DNA of 64,000 bases from Viscum album. Taxonomy: Eukaryota; Streptophyta; Magnoliopsida; Santalales; Viscaceae. Below are positions 11,801-23,590 of this stretch, piece after piece (within the stretch, counting starts at the first letter, position 1; every line of letters begins with the position of its first letter). A program made the position numbers and the translations under genes. The stretch lies in NCBI GenBank assembly GCA_963277665.1, contig OY728166.1, positions 550,495,219-550,559,218 of the forward strand. The letters run 5' to 3'. The notes beneath the pieces were generated by a model that saw nothing but the letters and a program-made list of their open reading frames with translations, was not told where the DNA came from and made no database searches.

Positions 11801-12014
11801 AACTATTTGTTGAATAATTGTAATTATAACCAAATTAAACATTGTTTAATATTTATATAGTAGTGTTATATTTTGTATTCATGATTTCAAGTAAATGTAT
11901 GTAACATTTTTGTTCTTCTGTGATTTGTGTGTGGGTATTGTTTATGCTGTGTGCAGGTGATGTCATGTGTGCAGGTTCTGTGTAGGGTTTGGTTTTGCAT
12001 AGGATCTTTGGCCT
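8891..12014. other. Unassigned sequence within C1
   Basis: About 3 kb without recognisable protein. 8890-9250 is G-rich relative to its surroundings. From 9260 the sequence is AT-rich with no obvious tandem or inverted repeats. A 78-codon open frame at 11624-11860 starts with a hydrophobic stretch and has two Arg/Cys-rich patches, but matches nothing I know and is probably chance. Confidence 0.3.
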
Positions 12015-12310
12015 TTATCAGTGCTAGTTAAGTGCCGATAAATGGATAATATATCTGCACTATTTAGAGAGCTGGTAAAGGTATTTTTTATCAGTGCTCA
12101 AAATAGCACTGATAAAGGTAGTGTTTATCAGCTCTCAAAATAGTGCTAATAAAAGTAGTTTTTATCAGCGCTATTTTTAGTACTGATATATTATAGATTT
12201 ATCAGCTCTTCAAATAGTGTTGATAAAAACTACCTTTATCTGCGCTAATCAAGCACTGATAAAGGCACACATTTATCAGTGTTTTTTTAGCACTGATAAA
12301 GGGGACCCCC
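12015..12310. repeat. CACTA C1 3' subterminal inverted repeats (TTTATCAGYGCT)
   Basis: Around ten copies, in both orientations, of a word close to CTTTATCAGTGCT or its reverse AGCACTGATAAAG. They are often paired head to head about 20-40 bp apart, for example near 12087-12118 and 12265-12302. CACTA elements carry such subterminal arrays as binding sites for an element-encoded protein. Pairs can fold into hairpins. The position directly inside the 3' terminus supports the call. Confidence 0.8.
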
Positions 12311-12380
12311 TTTATCTTTTCTAAGATTAACAGTTCTTTTTTATCGCAGTTAATGGAATTTTTTAGGGCTATTATAATTC

Positions 12381-12395
12381 AAATTTGTAGTAGTG
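12381..12395 (+). repeat. CACTA C1 3' terminal sequence
   Basis: The sequence ending GTAGTAGTG at 12395 reads CACTACTAC on the other strand, a CACTA-type end. TAA follows at 12396-12398 as the likely 3-bp target duplication. The partner end was not found. Confidence 0.65.
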
Positions 12396-15300
12396 TAAGT
12401 ATAGAAAAAATGTAATATGTAAGGTGTATTTTCTATACTGTTATCAAAGGGTAGTTCCTTTTCCTATGGTGAGAATCACACGACTTTAATATTTACATGT
12501 GAATTACTAGGGTATAACTTTGGATATGTATTACAAAAACCATTTTCTCATCTATCAATTGGTCAGTAGGAGAAATTATTCTAGGTTCATCAAGGAATGA
12601 TATAAATGATGATTCAAACTTAATCAATAGTTCATCAATACATGATCAATATAAAACGTGAGACTTATATTCCCAATTGTGGCATGATTATTCGTTTTCA
12701 TGAAAAACTTAAATTGGAAATCAATGATATACTTGGTATGGTATTTAGACTTAATGGAGATCAACAATTAAGGTATTATTGATTTCTTTATTTTGGTTAA
12801 GAGGATCTTTTAGAAATAAAGATAATCCCCAAAACTTATGGAATTAGTTTGGCAAGAGATCGTGAACTATTCCAACGGTATTAAATAGGTAAATATTCTT
12901 TTTTATCTTTCATTAAGTGTTTAATTAATGTGAATGTGAAGCATGTTTTATGGATGATACGAATATATCATATTATTTGGGCTGGTAAGCTAAAGAATAC
13001 TGGGACCAATCATTTATAGATCATTATAATGTAGCATATAGTAATTCCTAAATGCACATTCTGCAGCCGAGCTATAATTCTAATAAATAGGATCTGTGAT
13101 GATACTTACACGATTAAATTGGATAACTACAATATATCATGGTGTAATTCCTAAATTAAAAATTCCTTATAAATAAAAGGCATGATGTTAGTTAAATGAG
13201 TACCAATGTCTAGACTTATAATCATTGTTGAATCATTCATTTTATTAAAAAAAAATTATTAACAAATAACATCAATTTCCCTTAACCATATGCAATATAT
13301 AACAATAATGGATATAATATGGGTCATAGTATGATGCAAATCCATTATGTCATAAGAACATGTGTTAAGATACCAATAGATTTTTCTAATATAAACTAAC
13401 TACATCATGATAAACATAATATTCATATGTAGTAATTAACCTATATGTTTCATTAGATATTACAAAAATCCATCAAATAGAAATGTTGTTGTCAAGTGAT
13501 ATAAAAATTTATATAATAGGGATCACATATCTAAATGAGATAGTGGGTGAAAAATTTACTTAGGCCGAATTAATGTCATAGATTCGAAATTAGTTATCAT
13601 AGGAATAAGTTCCACAAGATCTCGTGGAAGAGGAATGTTTCAGAGACACTTACTAGGTAGGAAGGCTAAAACCATTGTGATGGTTTTTTATTCATCAAGG
13701 CCAATGAAAAATTATTCCTTAACCATAATATATCCTATATTAATTAGATGTAAATAATCTACGATTTACAAGATCAGTTGAAATTTAATAATGGATTAAT
13801 TGTATAAACGTGAAAGGGGATTATTATTTTTAATACTATATTTGGTATTCATGTGAGATGGTATTTGGATGGTACAACTATAATATTAATAGGGATCAAT
13901 TGGTTATACCAAGTAATTATTCCTAAATCAATTAGTGAATTACTTTTATAACTAATTTCAAAGATCAATATATTGAGCATTAGATATCCAGTCCAAAAAT
14001 CATAAAATGTTTCTATACAACACAAACAGAAAGGGATGGTGACATAATAGAATGACAAAACAGATTCAATTTTTTGAAATCCAATTCAGGGTTATAGTAC
14101 GAAACAGATCATAAAATATTTATTTTTAATAAATCATTTACATTTCCTTTAAGGGAATAGTAGGATAACCATTTTTTTCAACGTAAAATTTGATTTGTAA
14201 CATAGGTAAAATGGTTTTTGGTCTTATAGATAGCTAAGACCAATATTAAAGATAATCTGTAGAGATTGACTTAAATTTGTAACCTATGTTCTATGGTTCA
14301 TGATCTAATTAGGTAGATCTCATGTTTTCTTATACATACTCAATAATACAAATACAGAAATGGTATTGAATATACAAGTCGGATAAATTCTATATAGAAT
14401 TGTTACTAGTGACACATGGAATAAATCTCTACAAATAGACATGCATGGGAATAAGTAGATATTAATGTGTTTAGTATAAATACCATATGATTCAGTTATG
14501 GATAAATAATATATGATTTGATATGTATAGGAGATGATATTCCTAGTATATAATTTATAATGTGAAAAAATCAATTATATCAATGATAAGTGTAAAGAAA
14601 GCAGTCAAAACAATCAAATTGTACTTGATAACTACAATGAATATCTACATAGTAAGATGAGATGGAGGGATAATATTTTTCATGGAAAAAAAATAGTATT
14701 CCATAGATTAAGGTGATAATATATCATATTTAGGATAAGGTGATGAGTGAGACATTATAGTACAATCTAGTAGTATACATTCCATCATATAGATAGTATG
14801 GTGCAACATCTAAGGAAGCTAAGAAGCAATAAATTAGAAAAGGAAACATTTTGTCCCAGTTCATGGAATTGAATCTAGTAAGTAATGTTTTTTCATGATG
14901 ATACAGAAAATATAAATAGATATTCAATGTCTATATCTATTATGAAGTCTTACTAGATTAGGTTATGTCACTTATAGTAAAATAGCCATGCAGCTGAGAT
15001 GTCGCTAACCCAGCACCTGAAGATGCGACTCATAAGAAACATGATTTTTATCTTGTGAGTGGTAAAAAGGTTTGTTAGCATATATGATCTAGTGAAAGTG
15101 AGTGTGTTTTAATAGTTGGTTCCTATGACCAAACTATACATTAATTTTCAATCACTATTTCATGTATATAGTTTTATATGCATGATGTTGACATACCAGT
15201 ATAGCGTAGATACATCTAAATCTTACATTTAAATGGAAATTTCCATAGATCATTTATTGTATCAAAATGTTATATAATATCATAGAAAATAATATAAAAC

Positions 15301-15487
15301 ACGATATATGAAGAAATTAATATTAAATACATTTATTATGGTGTATATATATCATTATTACTGGAGATATTAGATGTTGGACAATCAGTTTCCATGGGAT
15401 CATAAGCATTGAAAGTTCATTCATGATGTTCTCAATTAGTGGTATCTAGTAGGTGAGATTATTATGAAGGACCTGTCAGTAGTGTAA
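12396..15487. other. Unassigned AT-rich sequence between C1 and G1
   Basis: About 3 kb of AT-rich DNA with only short chance open frames (for example 69 to 84 codons on the - strand between 13849 and 14927, none recognisable). Short related phrases recur (TTGTAACATAGG/TTGTAACCTATG), hinting at a very old repeat. I could define no ends. It is the left flank into which G1 inserted. Confidence 0.4.
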
Positions 15488-18098
15488 TATCATGGATTAT
15501 CCAGGAAATTATTTTAAAAATTATATGAGATTATTTTGGGACCATTAGTTGAGATGACATGTGATTTTGGGGCCCGGGGTGCTCGAAATAAATGTTTGAA
15601 TTATTTTTTATTCTATTAGAAATAGTGTGCATGATTGGTTTTAGTAACATTTAAACGTTTTTTGGGATTTTAAATCTAATGGAACTATTGTGCTTAGAGA
15701 AAATCATTTTTATTAGGAAGAACCAAACATTTACTAGCATGGCATGATTGTGGTAAATATTTTTGAGATGCTTTAAAGATGAATAAAAATTAACATAAAA
15801 AGATTATTTATTTTCTTATAATGTTTCGTGATGACACAACAATGCTTTAAAGTAGAGACAAAGTATTTGTTTCCTTTCAAAAATGAAACAACCATGTGAT
15901 GTTGTTTCAAAGATAAATAGTATCGCTAAAGCGCATTAACGTGTTTCCTCCATTAATCAGGATTAGAGGCCAACATTAGAATTCATAATGCTAGAAAATT
16001 TCATTGTAACTCGTAGAAGCTCTCTTTCCAGGGACAATAAACGAAAAATGCTGATGGATGATATATTGAGGATGTTCATGGAAAAATCACATTAAATGAT
16101 GAATCATCTCCTCCAACTAAACCTATATCAATGTAGATGATTTTTTTGTTCCCCTTTCTTGTTTCCAATAATGAAAGAAGACCAACCCACGAATAGGTTG
16201 ATCTTCAGTTCAATCATTCTTCCAAGATGGATAAACTGTGTGATTGAAGGGGGTAATCATATATAATATTCAATTTCCCCTCTATTTTATGTTAATGTGA
16301 ACATACCAAGGTCAACACAAAATAGTCAATGATCTTTTCTAGCAGTGTTCATGAGCTTAACTCTTTTCCCTCTTATTTTATTCTTCACTAATAGACCCCC
16401 CATTATAGGGTAGGGATTTTTTGGGAGATTCTGACCATGACCACGCCCCTAGAGAAATAGAAAGAAAATATTGATCCCGCGTTAGTGAAGAAGGTGACCC
16501 AAGGATCGCGTAGGTCTTCATAGTTTGATAAATGTGACACCTTAGCGATAATGGTGGCTTGGAGAAGAGGAGACGGTGGGGGTGAGTGGAAGTGCGATGG
16601 TGTGGCCAACCAAGAGAAGTAGTACACCAGAATGATGGTCAGTGGAGGAGGACCCTGTGACACAGTGGTCATAGGGGTAGAAGGGGTCGCCTATTTGATA
16701 GCCAGCAGTAGGCTTATACTGAATGTGGTAGGGGTCGCGTCACACGGAGATGGACCGTAGTCCCACAGGATCACAATGGGACCCTATGAAAACTACCATG
16801 GGGATATTCACATAAAAATACACCACATTTTCCTGGCATTGATGCATCACCCGCCATGTTCTAGGTGTATGAACCTGCCCTTGTTTGAGCGGGCTAGGCT
16901 AGAGCTGACCGGTAGGGTCGTACTGGACCTGAACCCAACTGTCCCCTTTTTACTTAAATACCCATAAATCTAAATCCATATTTATATTTGACAATTTATT
17001 TACAGGATTGGGACCCTCACGATGAGGTAGTACTTTTGAGATACACTATGTTAGTTTCTGTGGAAGTTGGAATATATCCAATTTTGATTGAGTGGGAGTT
17101 TCTCCCGAAATGAGTATACTTAGTATGAAATTATGTTGATGGTTGTGACCTAGAAGATATGTGATTATCGAGACAGTTTTTATTACCAAGACTACATGTT
17201 CTTCCTAGATTTTGTGTCTTATCTAGACATTGTGTCTTACGGAATCTAAGTCCGTACACCAACATCCCATCAGGGTGCGATTCCTCTAGTATTTGCTGAC
17301 ATTCCATGTCTTACCTACACTTTATGTGTTACCAACACTTTCTGTGTTATCTACACTCTGGGTGTTACCTATAATCCATGTTTTAGTGATAAAACACGTG
17401 TTACCAATGCTCTGTGTGTTAGAAACTCCCTGCATATTACTACTGGAGAGTACTATGGATTCTTAGGATATTCTTGTTTATGTACTGTAAACCTATAATT
17501 TGTTTGATATGACTCTTATGACTAAATTGATTTTAAACATTAGAAGGCAAACTTCATGTATCTCTTTGGTAGTCTTCCTTGTTTCTTTATTTTGGGTTTG
17601 GAGTCTATATTGATTATTGTTTTAATCACCCCTATATGGGTTTTTCCGTCACATGTTGTGTGTTGTGCAGATGATTGATAACATTGAAAGAGTCCTTAGT
17701 GGGAAGGAGATAGGTGGGGAATCAGGGTGACCCGATAGATTTCGTCTGCTTCAGTGACATTTAGAAAAATTATTGTACCTAAACATTAGGTAGAGTTTTC
17801 TACATACGAGATCCAGGGGCGTCAACTTTTCTATTTCAATTGGTCTTGTATTCTGGCCCCCATTCCTTCCAATTTTGTACTTTACTCTGAGTGGGATTTC
17901 TTAGTGGTTTGTGACCACGTTTACTCTTTGTTTTTAGTTTTGGTAGTATACATGGGAATGAGTGCGTGTGAGTAGGTTTCTATGAAAATGCATACCCTGT
18001 GTGGAAAATTCATACTCGGTTCTAGTGGCCAGCCTCTAGCCTATGGGAGGCAGGCATGGGGTAGTAATGACATGGGCCTAGGGGGAGGGGTCATGACA
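15488..18098 (+). repeat. G1 5' LTR
   Basis: It aligns by eye, end to end, with the two parts of the 3' LTR. Examples are GATTATTTT followed by a GGGGTGCYC block (15540-15590 against 44235-44290), ATTAATCAGG (15953 against 44651) and ATAGGTTGATCTTCAG-like text (16193 against 57088). The start TATCATGG at 15488 is a mutated TGTC start. The end TCATGACA at 18098 equals ACATGACA at 59018. It contains an 18-bp periodic array. Confidence 0.88.
17204..17439 (+). repeat. 18-bp periodic minisatellite in G1 5' LTR
   Basis: Units with consensus close to CYAACACTCTATGTGTTA end at 17313, 17331, 17349, 17367, 17385, 17403, 17421 and 17439, exactly 18 bp apart. Two more end at 17221 and 17239 before a non-repeated gap. 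Units are diverged but the period is perfect. A matching array lies in the 3' LTR at about 58208-58353. Confidence 0.85.
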
Positions 18099-18101
18099 GA
18101 G

Positions 18102-18113
18102 TGGTATCAGAGG
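18102..18113 (+). other. G1 primer binding site (initiator tRNA-Met)
   Basis: TGGTATCAGAGG lies 3 bp inside the 5' LTR end. It is complementary to the 3' end of plant initiator tRNA-Met, the usual primer for gypsy and copia elements, and fixes the LTR boundary and the + orientation. Confidence 0.9.
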
Positions 18114-18219
18114 TCATTCAGTTTTACTCTTGTTTTGAAGAAACGGTGTTCAGTGTTTCGAGTTCGGATTTCAGGCTAGAGAGTCTAGTGTTGGTGTGGA
18201 GACCGATAGATTAATACAC

Positions 18220-19480
18220 AAGGACCCTAGATTCTGATTTTTGACTCAGTACATGAAAACACAAGTTGCATGTCTCATATAAGAATTGAGAGTGTTCTCA
18301 TGTTCATCTTGAGTCCGATTCAACTCACCAGTTATAATCTATTGAACGTTCAACATCATGATCTATTTTAGGATGCTTCCACATAGGTAGCTAGCTAGGA
18401 TTCTGGGGTATGAACATTAAAATGGTTTGCAGATTAATGATGCATTAGTGTAGGGAAGTTTTCTAGAGATAGCACCACCCGACGATGTTTCAGTGATACT
18501 ATCGTCCGAAGAGAATCGGTTCCTTCCGGCATTACTAGTTGAGTATGCTCATAGGCTTAGTGTGTTGCTTGTGTTCGTGATACAGTGACCTCATAGGTTT
18601 CTAGGTGAGACGGATTCTCATGTAGATGAGGATTTCATAGAGGAGGTTACCCGATCCATCCACTTAGTGAGGACACATCCTGATCAGATGGCAGTCCTAG
18701 CTGTGAGCCTTCATTAAGGATTAGTGGTGTGATAATGATGCTCGATGACTTAGACATAAGAGGAGGTGACACTATCTTGGGAAGACTTCAACCACCTCTT
18801 TAGGGAAGAATTATTTTTAGTGATGTTATGCTTTGTGTGTAAATAGGAGCTACTGCACCTATTGCAAGGTAGTGATTCAGTAGCTAATTACTCAGGGTGA
18901 TTCATAGATCTTTCTTGCTAATCCAAAAAAACGATGTAGGACTCATTATTTATGGTTGTGAACAGTGATCCAGTGCTACGTTGTGAAATTTATGCATCAA
19001 TTATATTCATTATCATCCATACGCATGTCGGGGAGTTAGATAGAGCTCTACTAGTGGGGAACATTCTTGTGGATTCGGCACCGACAGTGGGAGTTTCCAT
19101 TGGGCAATAGGTATAGGAGTATACGTTAGCAGGTATCCAGTAGATTACATAGGGATCCAAGTCAATAAATCACTCTAGGGTATGACCCTAGGATACGGGA
19201 TCTATGGTGTGTGTCTCCCAGGGTAGTGCAAGTCAGTTGATGGACATACTTTGCTACACATGCAGTGGTCGGGGCATCTGGATAGAGATTTCATGACCCA
19301 TCATACGACTAACCATGAGATAGTTGGGGTACCACCATGGAATTAGCCGAGGTTTGAGTAGGGTGGTCCATAGGGTGGTGGACATGGCAGGGGAGCTGGT
19401 CAAGTAGCAGGTGATGGGCAGAACTTTGAGGTACTATCCCCACCACCCCCAGGTGGCCAACCGTGGGCTCGAGGAGCTGG
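18220..19480 (+). pseudogene. G1 gag remnant
   Basis: Capsid-type phrases can be read in shifting frames: WEDFNHLFREELF at about 18778, then a GSDSVANYSG and FIDLSC run to 18930, followed by an ALLVGNILVD stretch. A nucleocapsid knuckle begins at 19251 as CYTCSGRG; a lost base then breaks the frame before His, and the last Cys reads Phe. A Gly/Pro-rich tail (SPPPPGGQPWARGAG) follows to 19480. The role is the retrotransposon particle coat and RNA binding. It is heavily decayed, with stops every 20-40 codons. Confidence 0.7.
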
Positions 19481-19550
19481 TGCATAGGTGTGTCTCTATA
19501 TTTAGGTGATATAGTATTATTTTCTTAATGATCATGAGATTATTAGAGTT

Positions 19551-19850
19551 ATGATATGTATATTCTCCACACTATCTTCAGTTCTTATAGACATAGGATC
19601 AATTCACTCATTCCTTACCAAGAACCGTGTACGGAGCATTAATATTCCAGTGGAGCCATTGGCTAGATCTTTACATTTAGGGACTCTTACATGTGAGGAT
19701 TCAATGATCACAAACTGGTGCTGGAAGTGTGATCATACTCATTGGGGTGAGAGCCATAACATGGATCTTATAGTAGTGGTGTTCAACCCTTACAATGTAA
19801 TAATGGGTATGGACCGATTGTCCCTAGCCCATTCTTAGATTGGCTCTTTT
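19551..19850 (+). pseudogene. G1 aspartic protease remnant
   Basis: The open stretch 19551-19838 encodes LSSVLIDIGSIHSFLTKNRV and, later, MDLIVVVFNPYNVIMGMDRL. This is the gypsy retropepsin fold: the active-site Asp-Thr-Gly reads Asp-Ile-Gly, and the second hallmark (Ile-x-Gly-Met-Asp) is kept. It would cleave the Gag-Pol polyprotein. It lies between gag and RT in the normal gypsy order. The active-site change and the nearby stops make it inactive. Confidence 0.82.
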
Positions 19851-20029
19851 AGGTGTAGAGTGTGGTGTGTCTGGGAGATGGGATCAGGTTCCCCATTACC
19901 AATGAAATGGAAACACATAAAGAACAGGATGGACTCACATGTAAGAGGGTGCAGTCAATCATAACCTAGTTGGCTGGCATGACCCTTAATGTAGTTGAGG
20001 AGACAATTCCTCAGTTCCATGTAGTGGTG

Positions 20030-20830
20030 GGTGTGTATGAGGATGTCTTCCCTGATGATGTAATAGGATTACCACCTCGCAGTGTGGTAGATTTCTAAAT
20101 TTATATGTACCCCTCGACAACACCCATATATACACCTACATATCATATGTCTCCTAAAAAGCTCTGAGAGCTGACGATACCATTGGAGTACTTACAGAGA
20201 AAGAGCTTCATGAGTCCCAGTGTTATAGAATGAGTAGCCTCATTTTTTTCAAATAAGGTGGATGAGAGAATGATTTTATGTGTGGATATATGTTTCTTAT
20301 GTATCCTCAAACAAGGATCTATGATATCTTCGATCATATAAAGAGAAGTAGAGTGTTCTTGAAGATTAACCTCAGAACAGTATATCACCAACATTGTGTA
20401 TGAGATGACGAAATCCCAATGATGGCTCTCATATATTGGTATGGACACTATGTGTACATAGTGATGTCGTTTGGTATGGATAACTCTCCAACAGTTTACT
20501 TGGGAATCATGAATAGGATCTTCTAGCCTTACCTAGACCTGTTTTTAGTGATCTTTATTGATGAAATTCTAGTGTATTTAGTGTCAGAGGTGGAGCATAT
20601 GATAAAATTAAGGACATTCCTAGACATTCTACAAGAGTACCAACTATACCAGAAGCTCTCGAAGTGATTGTTCTATATTTTAAAGATCATATTTTTGGGA
20701 CATGTCATTTCAGAGGCTTGAGTTGTAGTGCATCCAGTGAAGATTTATGTGGTTCTTTTTTCGGATCCACCCAGGAGAGTTACCTAGGTGCAAAGTTTTC
20801 ATGGATTTTATGGGTACTATTTAAAGTTTT
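20030..20830 (+). pseudogene. G1 reverse transcriptase remnant
   Basis: From 20036 the text gives YEDVFPDDVIGLPPR, the usual lead-in to gypsy RT, then a MSPKKL-EL run (20150), FMSPSVIE (20206), a damaged palm region, VMSFGMDNSP (20463) and the catalytic block VIFIDEILVYL (20549), in which the second Asp of the YxDD box reads Glu. It continues with YQLYQKLSK (20639) and FLGHVISEA (20693). Frameshifts are frequent. Order and spacing are those of a gypsy pol. Confidence 0.85.
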
Positions 20831-20839
20831 CACCTGAAT

Positions 20840-21194
20840 TTTCTAGAGTAGAAGCACCCGTGGACACTTCGATAATGAAATGGAAACCCTTCATGTGAAT
20901 AGAAGGCTTCAAATAAACTTTTTAGAAGCTGAAAAACATCTTTGAAAGAGAACCTATCATGTGGTTTCCAGAGGTGGTTTTTTAGTACATGGTGTTCTAT
21001 GATGTCTTGGGAACTGGGCTTTGATGTGTGTTGATGTATGGTCAATCAGTGATTTCTTATGGTTCTCAGCAGTTGAGACCACATGAGCAGAACTATGCAA
21101 ACCACGACCATGAGTTGGCAGTGGTAGTATTCTCATTGAAAAGGTGGAGACACTACCTTATGGGAAAATATTTTATCATCAACTCGGACCACAT
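20840..21194 (+). pseudogene. G1 RNase H remnant, part before the C2 insertion
   Basis: Phrases include FYDVLGTGL (20995), then an open stretch 21028-21194 with SYGSQQLRPHEQNYANHDHE, LAVVVFSLKRWRHYLMGKYF and IINSDH. These are RNase H of a gypsy pol, with the conserved acidic Asp and Glu visible. The coding text stops in the middle of the Asp-His motif, where the C2 terminus begins at 21195, and resumes after C2 at 42461. This in-gene break is the clearest evidence for the insertion. Confidence 0.88.
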
Positions 21195-21640
21195 TACTAC
21201 TGGAAATAGAACCTATACCCACGGTTTTAAACTATGGGTATAGCCCTTTAAACCATGGGTATACCCTATACCCACGGTTTCAGTAACCGTTGGATGTAGT
21301 GTCGTCGTAACAGGTCTATACCCACGTTTTTTAGAGAACCATCGGTATAGACCACGGAAAATTGTTAATAACCATGGTTTATTAAACCGTGGGTATTGAT
21401 GTATACCTACGGTTTTCAATCCATATGTATTGATGTAAAACCCATGGGTATGCTGATTCACAGCAGCCCACATTTACCCATTGTTTACCAAACTGTGGGT
21501 ATAGATTTGAAGCACTGCAACATTTACCCACTTTTTATCAAACTGTGGGTATAGATTGGCAGCACTGCACCTGCAGAATTGCAGCATCATTTACCCACGG
21601 TTTGGTAAACTGTGGTTATAGACTAGTTCCCCAGATAGAT
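21195..21640. repeat. C2 left terminus and subterminal repeats
   Basis: The terminus at 21195-21209 is followed by at least ten copies, in both orientations, of TATACCCACGGTTT or AAACCGTGGGTATAG, between 21213 and 21626. Copies are often paired head to head, so the strand can fold into hairpins. In CACTA elements such arrays bind the element's own protein. The same word recurs at the right end, which ties the two ends together over 21 kb. Confidence 0.9.
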
Positions 21641-21987
21641 GCACCTCAAACCACTATTCTTCACCTCATCCCACCATTCTTCACCTCATCCCACCATTCT
21701 GTACCTCCATTTTTCACCTACAATTGCACATATACATGGCCTTCCAAACTAGTTGTTCGATAATCCAACCTAATCTTCAACATCTAAATAGATAAACTAG
21801 AATTTTCAATCCATTCTATTGTTCGTTAAATACATAATCCTCTATATAAAAATATCATCCTTACCTCAGACATATGAAAATTAAAGCACAATACCAGAAC
21901 AAGATGATTTATAAATTTTACTGAAAATCCTACTTTCCACGTTGGTTATACGAGACAACATGGATACTCTAATAATATGACTACTAA
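21641..21987. other. Short unassigned stretch in C2
   Basis: Holds a small direct repeat near 21660-21700 (CACCTCATCCCACCATTCT, twice). Otherwise AT-rich with nothing recognised. Confidence 0.4.
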
Positions 21988-22140
21988 TTGGTTATACACT
22001 GTGACTATAAAATTCCATAAAATTGTTATAGACCCTATCCTTTATTCAAAAATTGGTTATACACTACAATTTAAAACTCCTTTAGTGATTGGTTATATAC
22101 CCCATCTAAAATCCTCCTATAACTGTTTATATACCCCATC
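21988..22140. repeat. About 35-bp tandem repeat in C2
   Basis: Five diverged units, each starting with a form of TTGGTTATACAC, begin at 21988, 22023, 22053, 22089 and 22124 (spacing 30-36 bp). A related word (GTTGGTTATACG) lies upstream near 21943. No coding was recognised. Confidence 0.65.
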
Positions 22141-22329
22141 AACAAGCTCCTTTTTTGAGTTGATCATGTATAGAAAAATATACTACATTAAATTGTATTC
22201 CTCAAATGGTCCCAATACACAAAGTAAAATAACGATATCCTCATAGAAACTACATGATCTCGCCTACAATGATCCATCCAATTGAACATTAAACAACACT
22301 ATTGGGCATCCATGAGCCATTTCTAAATA

Positions 22330-22752
22330 ATGAGCTCACACCCTCCCCTCCCCCTGTCCAGCCCCTCCCCCTCCCTCCCCAGTGCCCATCCCTCCCCCTG
22401 CCCATCCCATCCCCTTGCCCATCCCCTCCCCACTGCCCATCCCTCCCCTCCCCCCTACCCATCCCCTCCCCCTCCTTCCCCACTACCCATCCCTCCCCCT
22501 CCCCTTCCCCCTCCCTCCCCACTGCCCAGCCCTCCCCCTGCCCAGCCCACCCCCAACCCAGCCCCCCAACCCAGCCCCTCCCCCTTCCTTCCCACTGCCC
22601 AGCCCTCCCCCTCCCCCTCCCACCTGACCAGCCCCTCCCCCTCCCTCCCCACTGCCCAGCCCCTCCCCCTCCCCCATGCCCAAACCCTCTCCCTCCCCCC
22701 TGCCCAGACCCTCCCCCTCCCTCCCCACTGCCCATCCCTCCCCACTGCCCCG
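22330..22752. repeat. C-rich minisatellite/low-complexity tract (left)
   Basis: More than 400 bp of almost pure C with T and regular short breaks such as CACTGCCCAG and CCTGCCCAT. It is built from variants of CCCTCCCCACTGCCCAGCCC at irregular spacing. Long open frames on both strands (Pro/Ser-rich on +, Gly/Glu/Arg-rich on -) result from the composition and are not genes. The - strand has many runs of four or more G, so it could form G-quadruplexes. Confidence 0.9.
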
Positions 22753-22779
22753 CTCTTGGTTGAATAACCAATTCTGGTA

Positions 22780-23590
22780 GCATACTAAAACCTGTTAAAA
22801 AATAGTATAACATATTTGATAAGTTACTACAACTCATTATAATATAAAATATATTATAACATATTATAACATATTATAAAATGAAAATAATTATGAATTT
22901 GACTTTGAAACTGAATAAGTTCCCATAAGATATGTTTTTTGTAAGGTAATACAACTCATTGTAATAAAGAACAAATTAGAGCAAAAAACATACTAGATTC
23001 ATTCCCATAAGATAAGTTTGTTGACCTGATATTTGGTGATTTCATAAGATATGTTTCTCAAAACAGATATGATTTTTTCTTACTCTTGCAATAAGAATGG
23101 ACAGTCATTTAGTATTCAGTATTTTAGTTATAAAATAATCATACCTGAAATCATAGAAATAATTTGATGATGATTTAAGATTCATTGTAAGATGCTTCAT
23201 GTGTATAAAATCATAAAAACGCCATATAATGGTGTTCAACTCCTTTATAGGCTAGAAGAGAGTATTGTAGTTGTTTAGGATTAGTAATAGTAACAGAGTG
23301 TGCCACTTAAATCTGCTTTAAAGCCTGAATTTCCCTGCATGAAATATGTAGATGCATGACATGTTTTATTTGGATGCAAACCCAACCAGGTAAGGTACTG
23401 CAACCTATTAGAAAACATCCTAAAATTTGGATAAGGTACTATATCTCAATTTATTAGATAACAGATTATAATAGAAAACAAATCTAAAATCGGTTGTCCA
23501 ACTAAATATGCTCCCTTAAGGTATGATTATTTAAGGTAATACACCTCACTATAATACAAAACAGATTATAACACAAGAAACACAGGTCAA
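22780..23590. repeat. Diverged direct repeats in C2
   Basis: A phrase near TAAGGTAATACAACTCATTATAATA recurs at about 22818, 22942, 23386, 23432 and 23538. It is often followed by a CAGATTATAA-like word and preceded by CCCATAAGATATG-like words. Units are too diverged to fix a period. AT-rich, non-coding. Confidence 0.5.

Larger units (their letters stand above)
1..12395 (+). mobile_element. CACTA (En/Spm) DNA transposon C1, decayed, 5' end not found
   Basis: Plant CACTA elements carry a TNP2-type transposase and often a second gene; here both are present in order on the + strand (1421-4640 and 4768-8125). A CACTA-type 3' terminus follows at 12381-12395, preceded by short inverted subterminal repeats from about 12015. 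The three bases after it (TAA) would be the target duplication. No matching 5' terminus or subterminal repeat was seen between 1 and 1420, so the 5' end is probably outside the window. The 4 kb between the second gene and the terminus has no recognised CACTA coding and may hold other insertions. The assignment of the terminus to the same element is inference. Every gene has many stops and frameshifts, so the element cannot be autonomous. Confidence 0.65.

Noticed and set aside
12396..15487. Series of 65-84 codon - strand frames as small genes
   Set aside because: No shared motif, AT-rich codon content and no splice or start context; expected by chance.
22302..22763. Long Pro-rich (+) and Gly-rich (-) open frames, up to 182 codons
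   Set aside because: All frames on both strands are open because the DNA is a C-rich repeat. There is no start context, domain or conservation.
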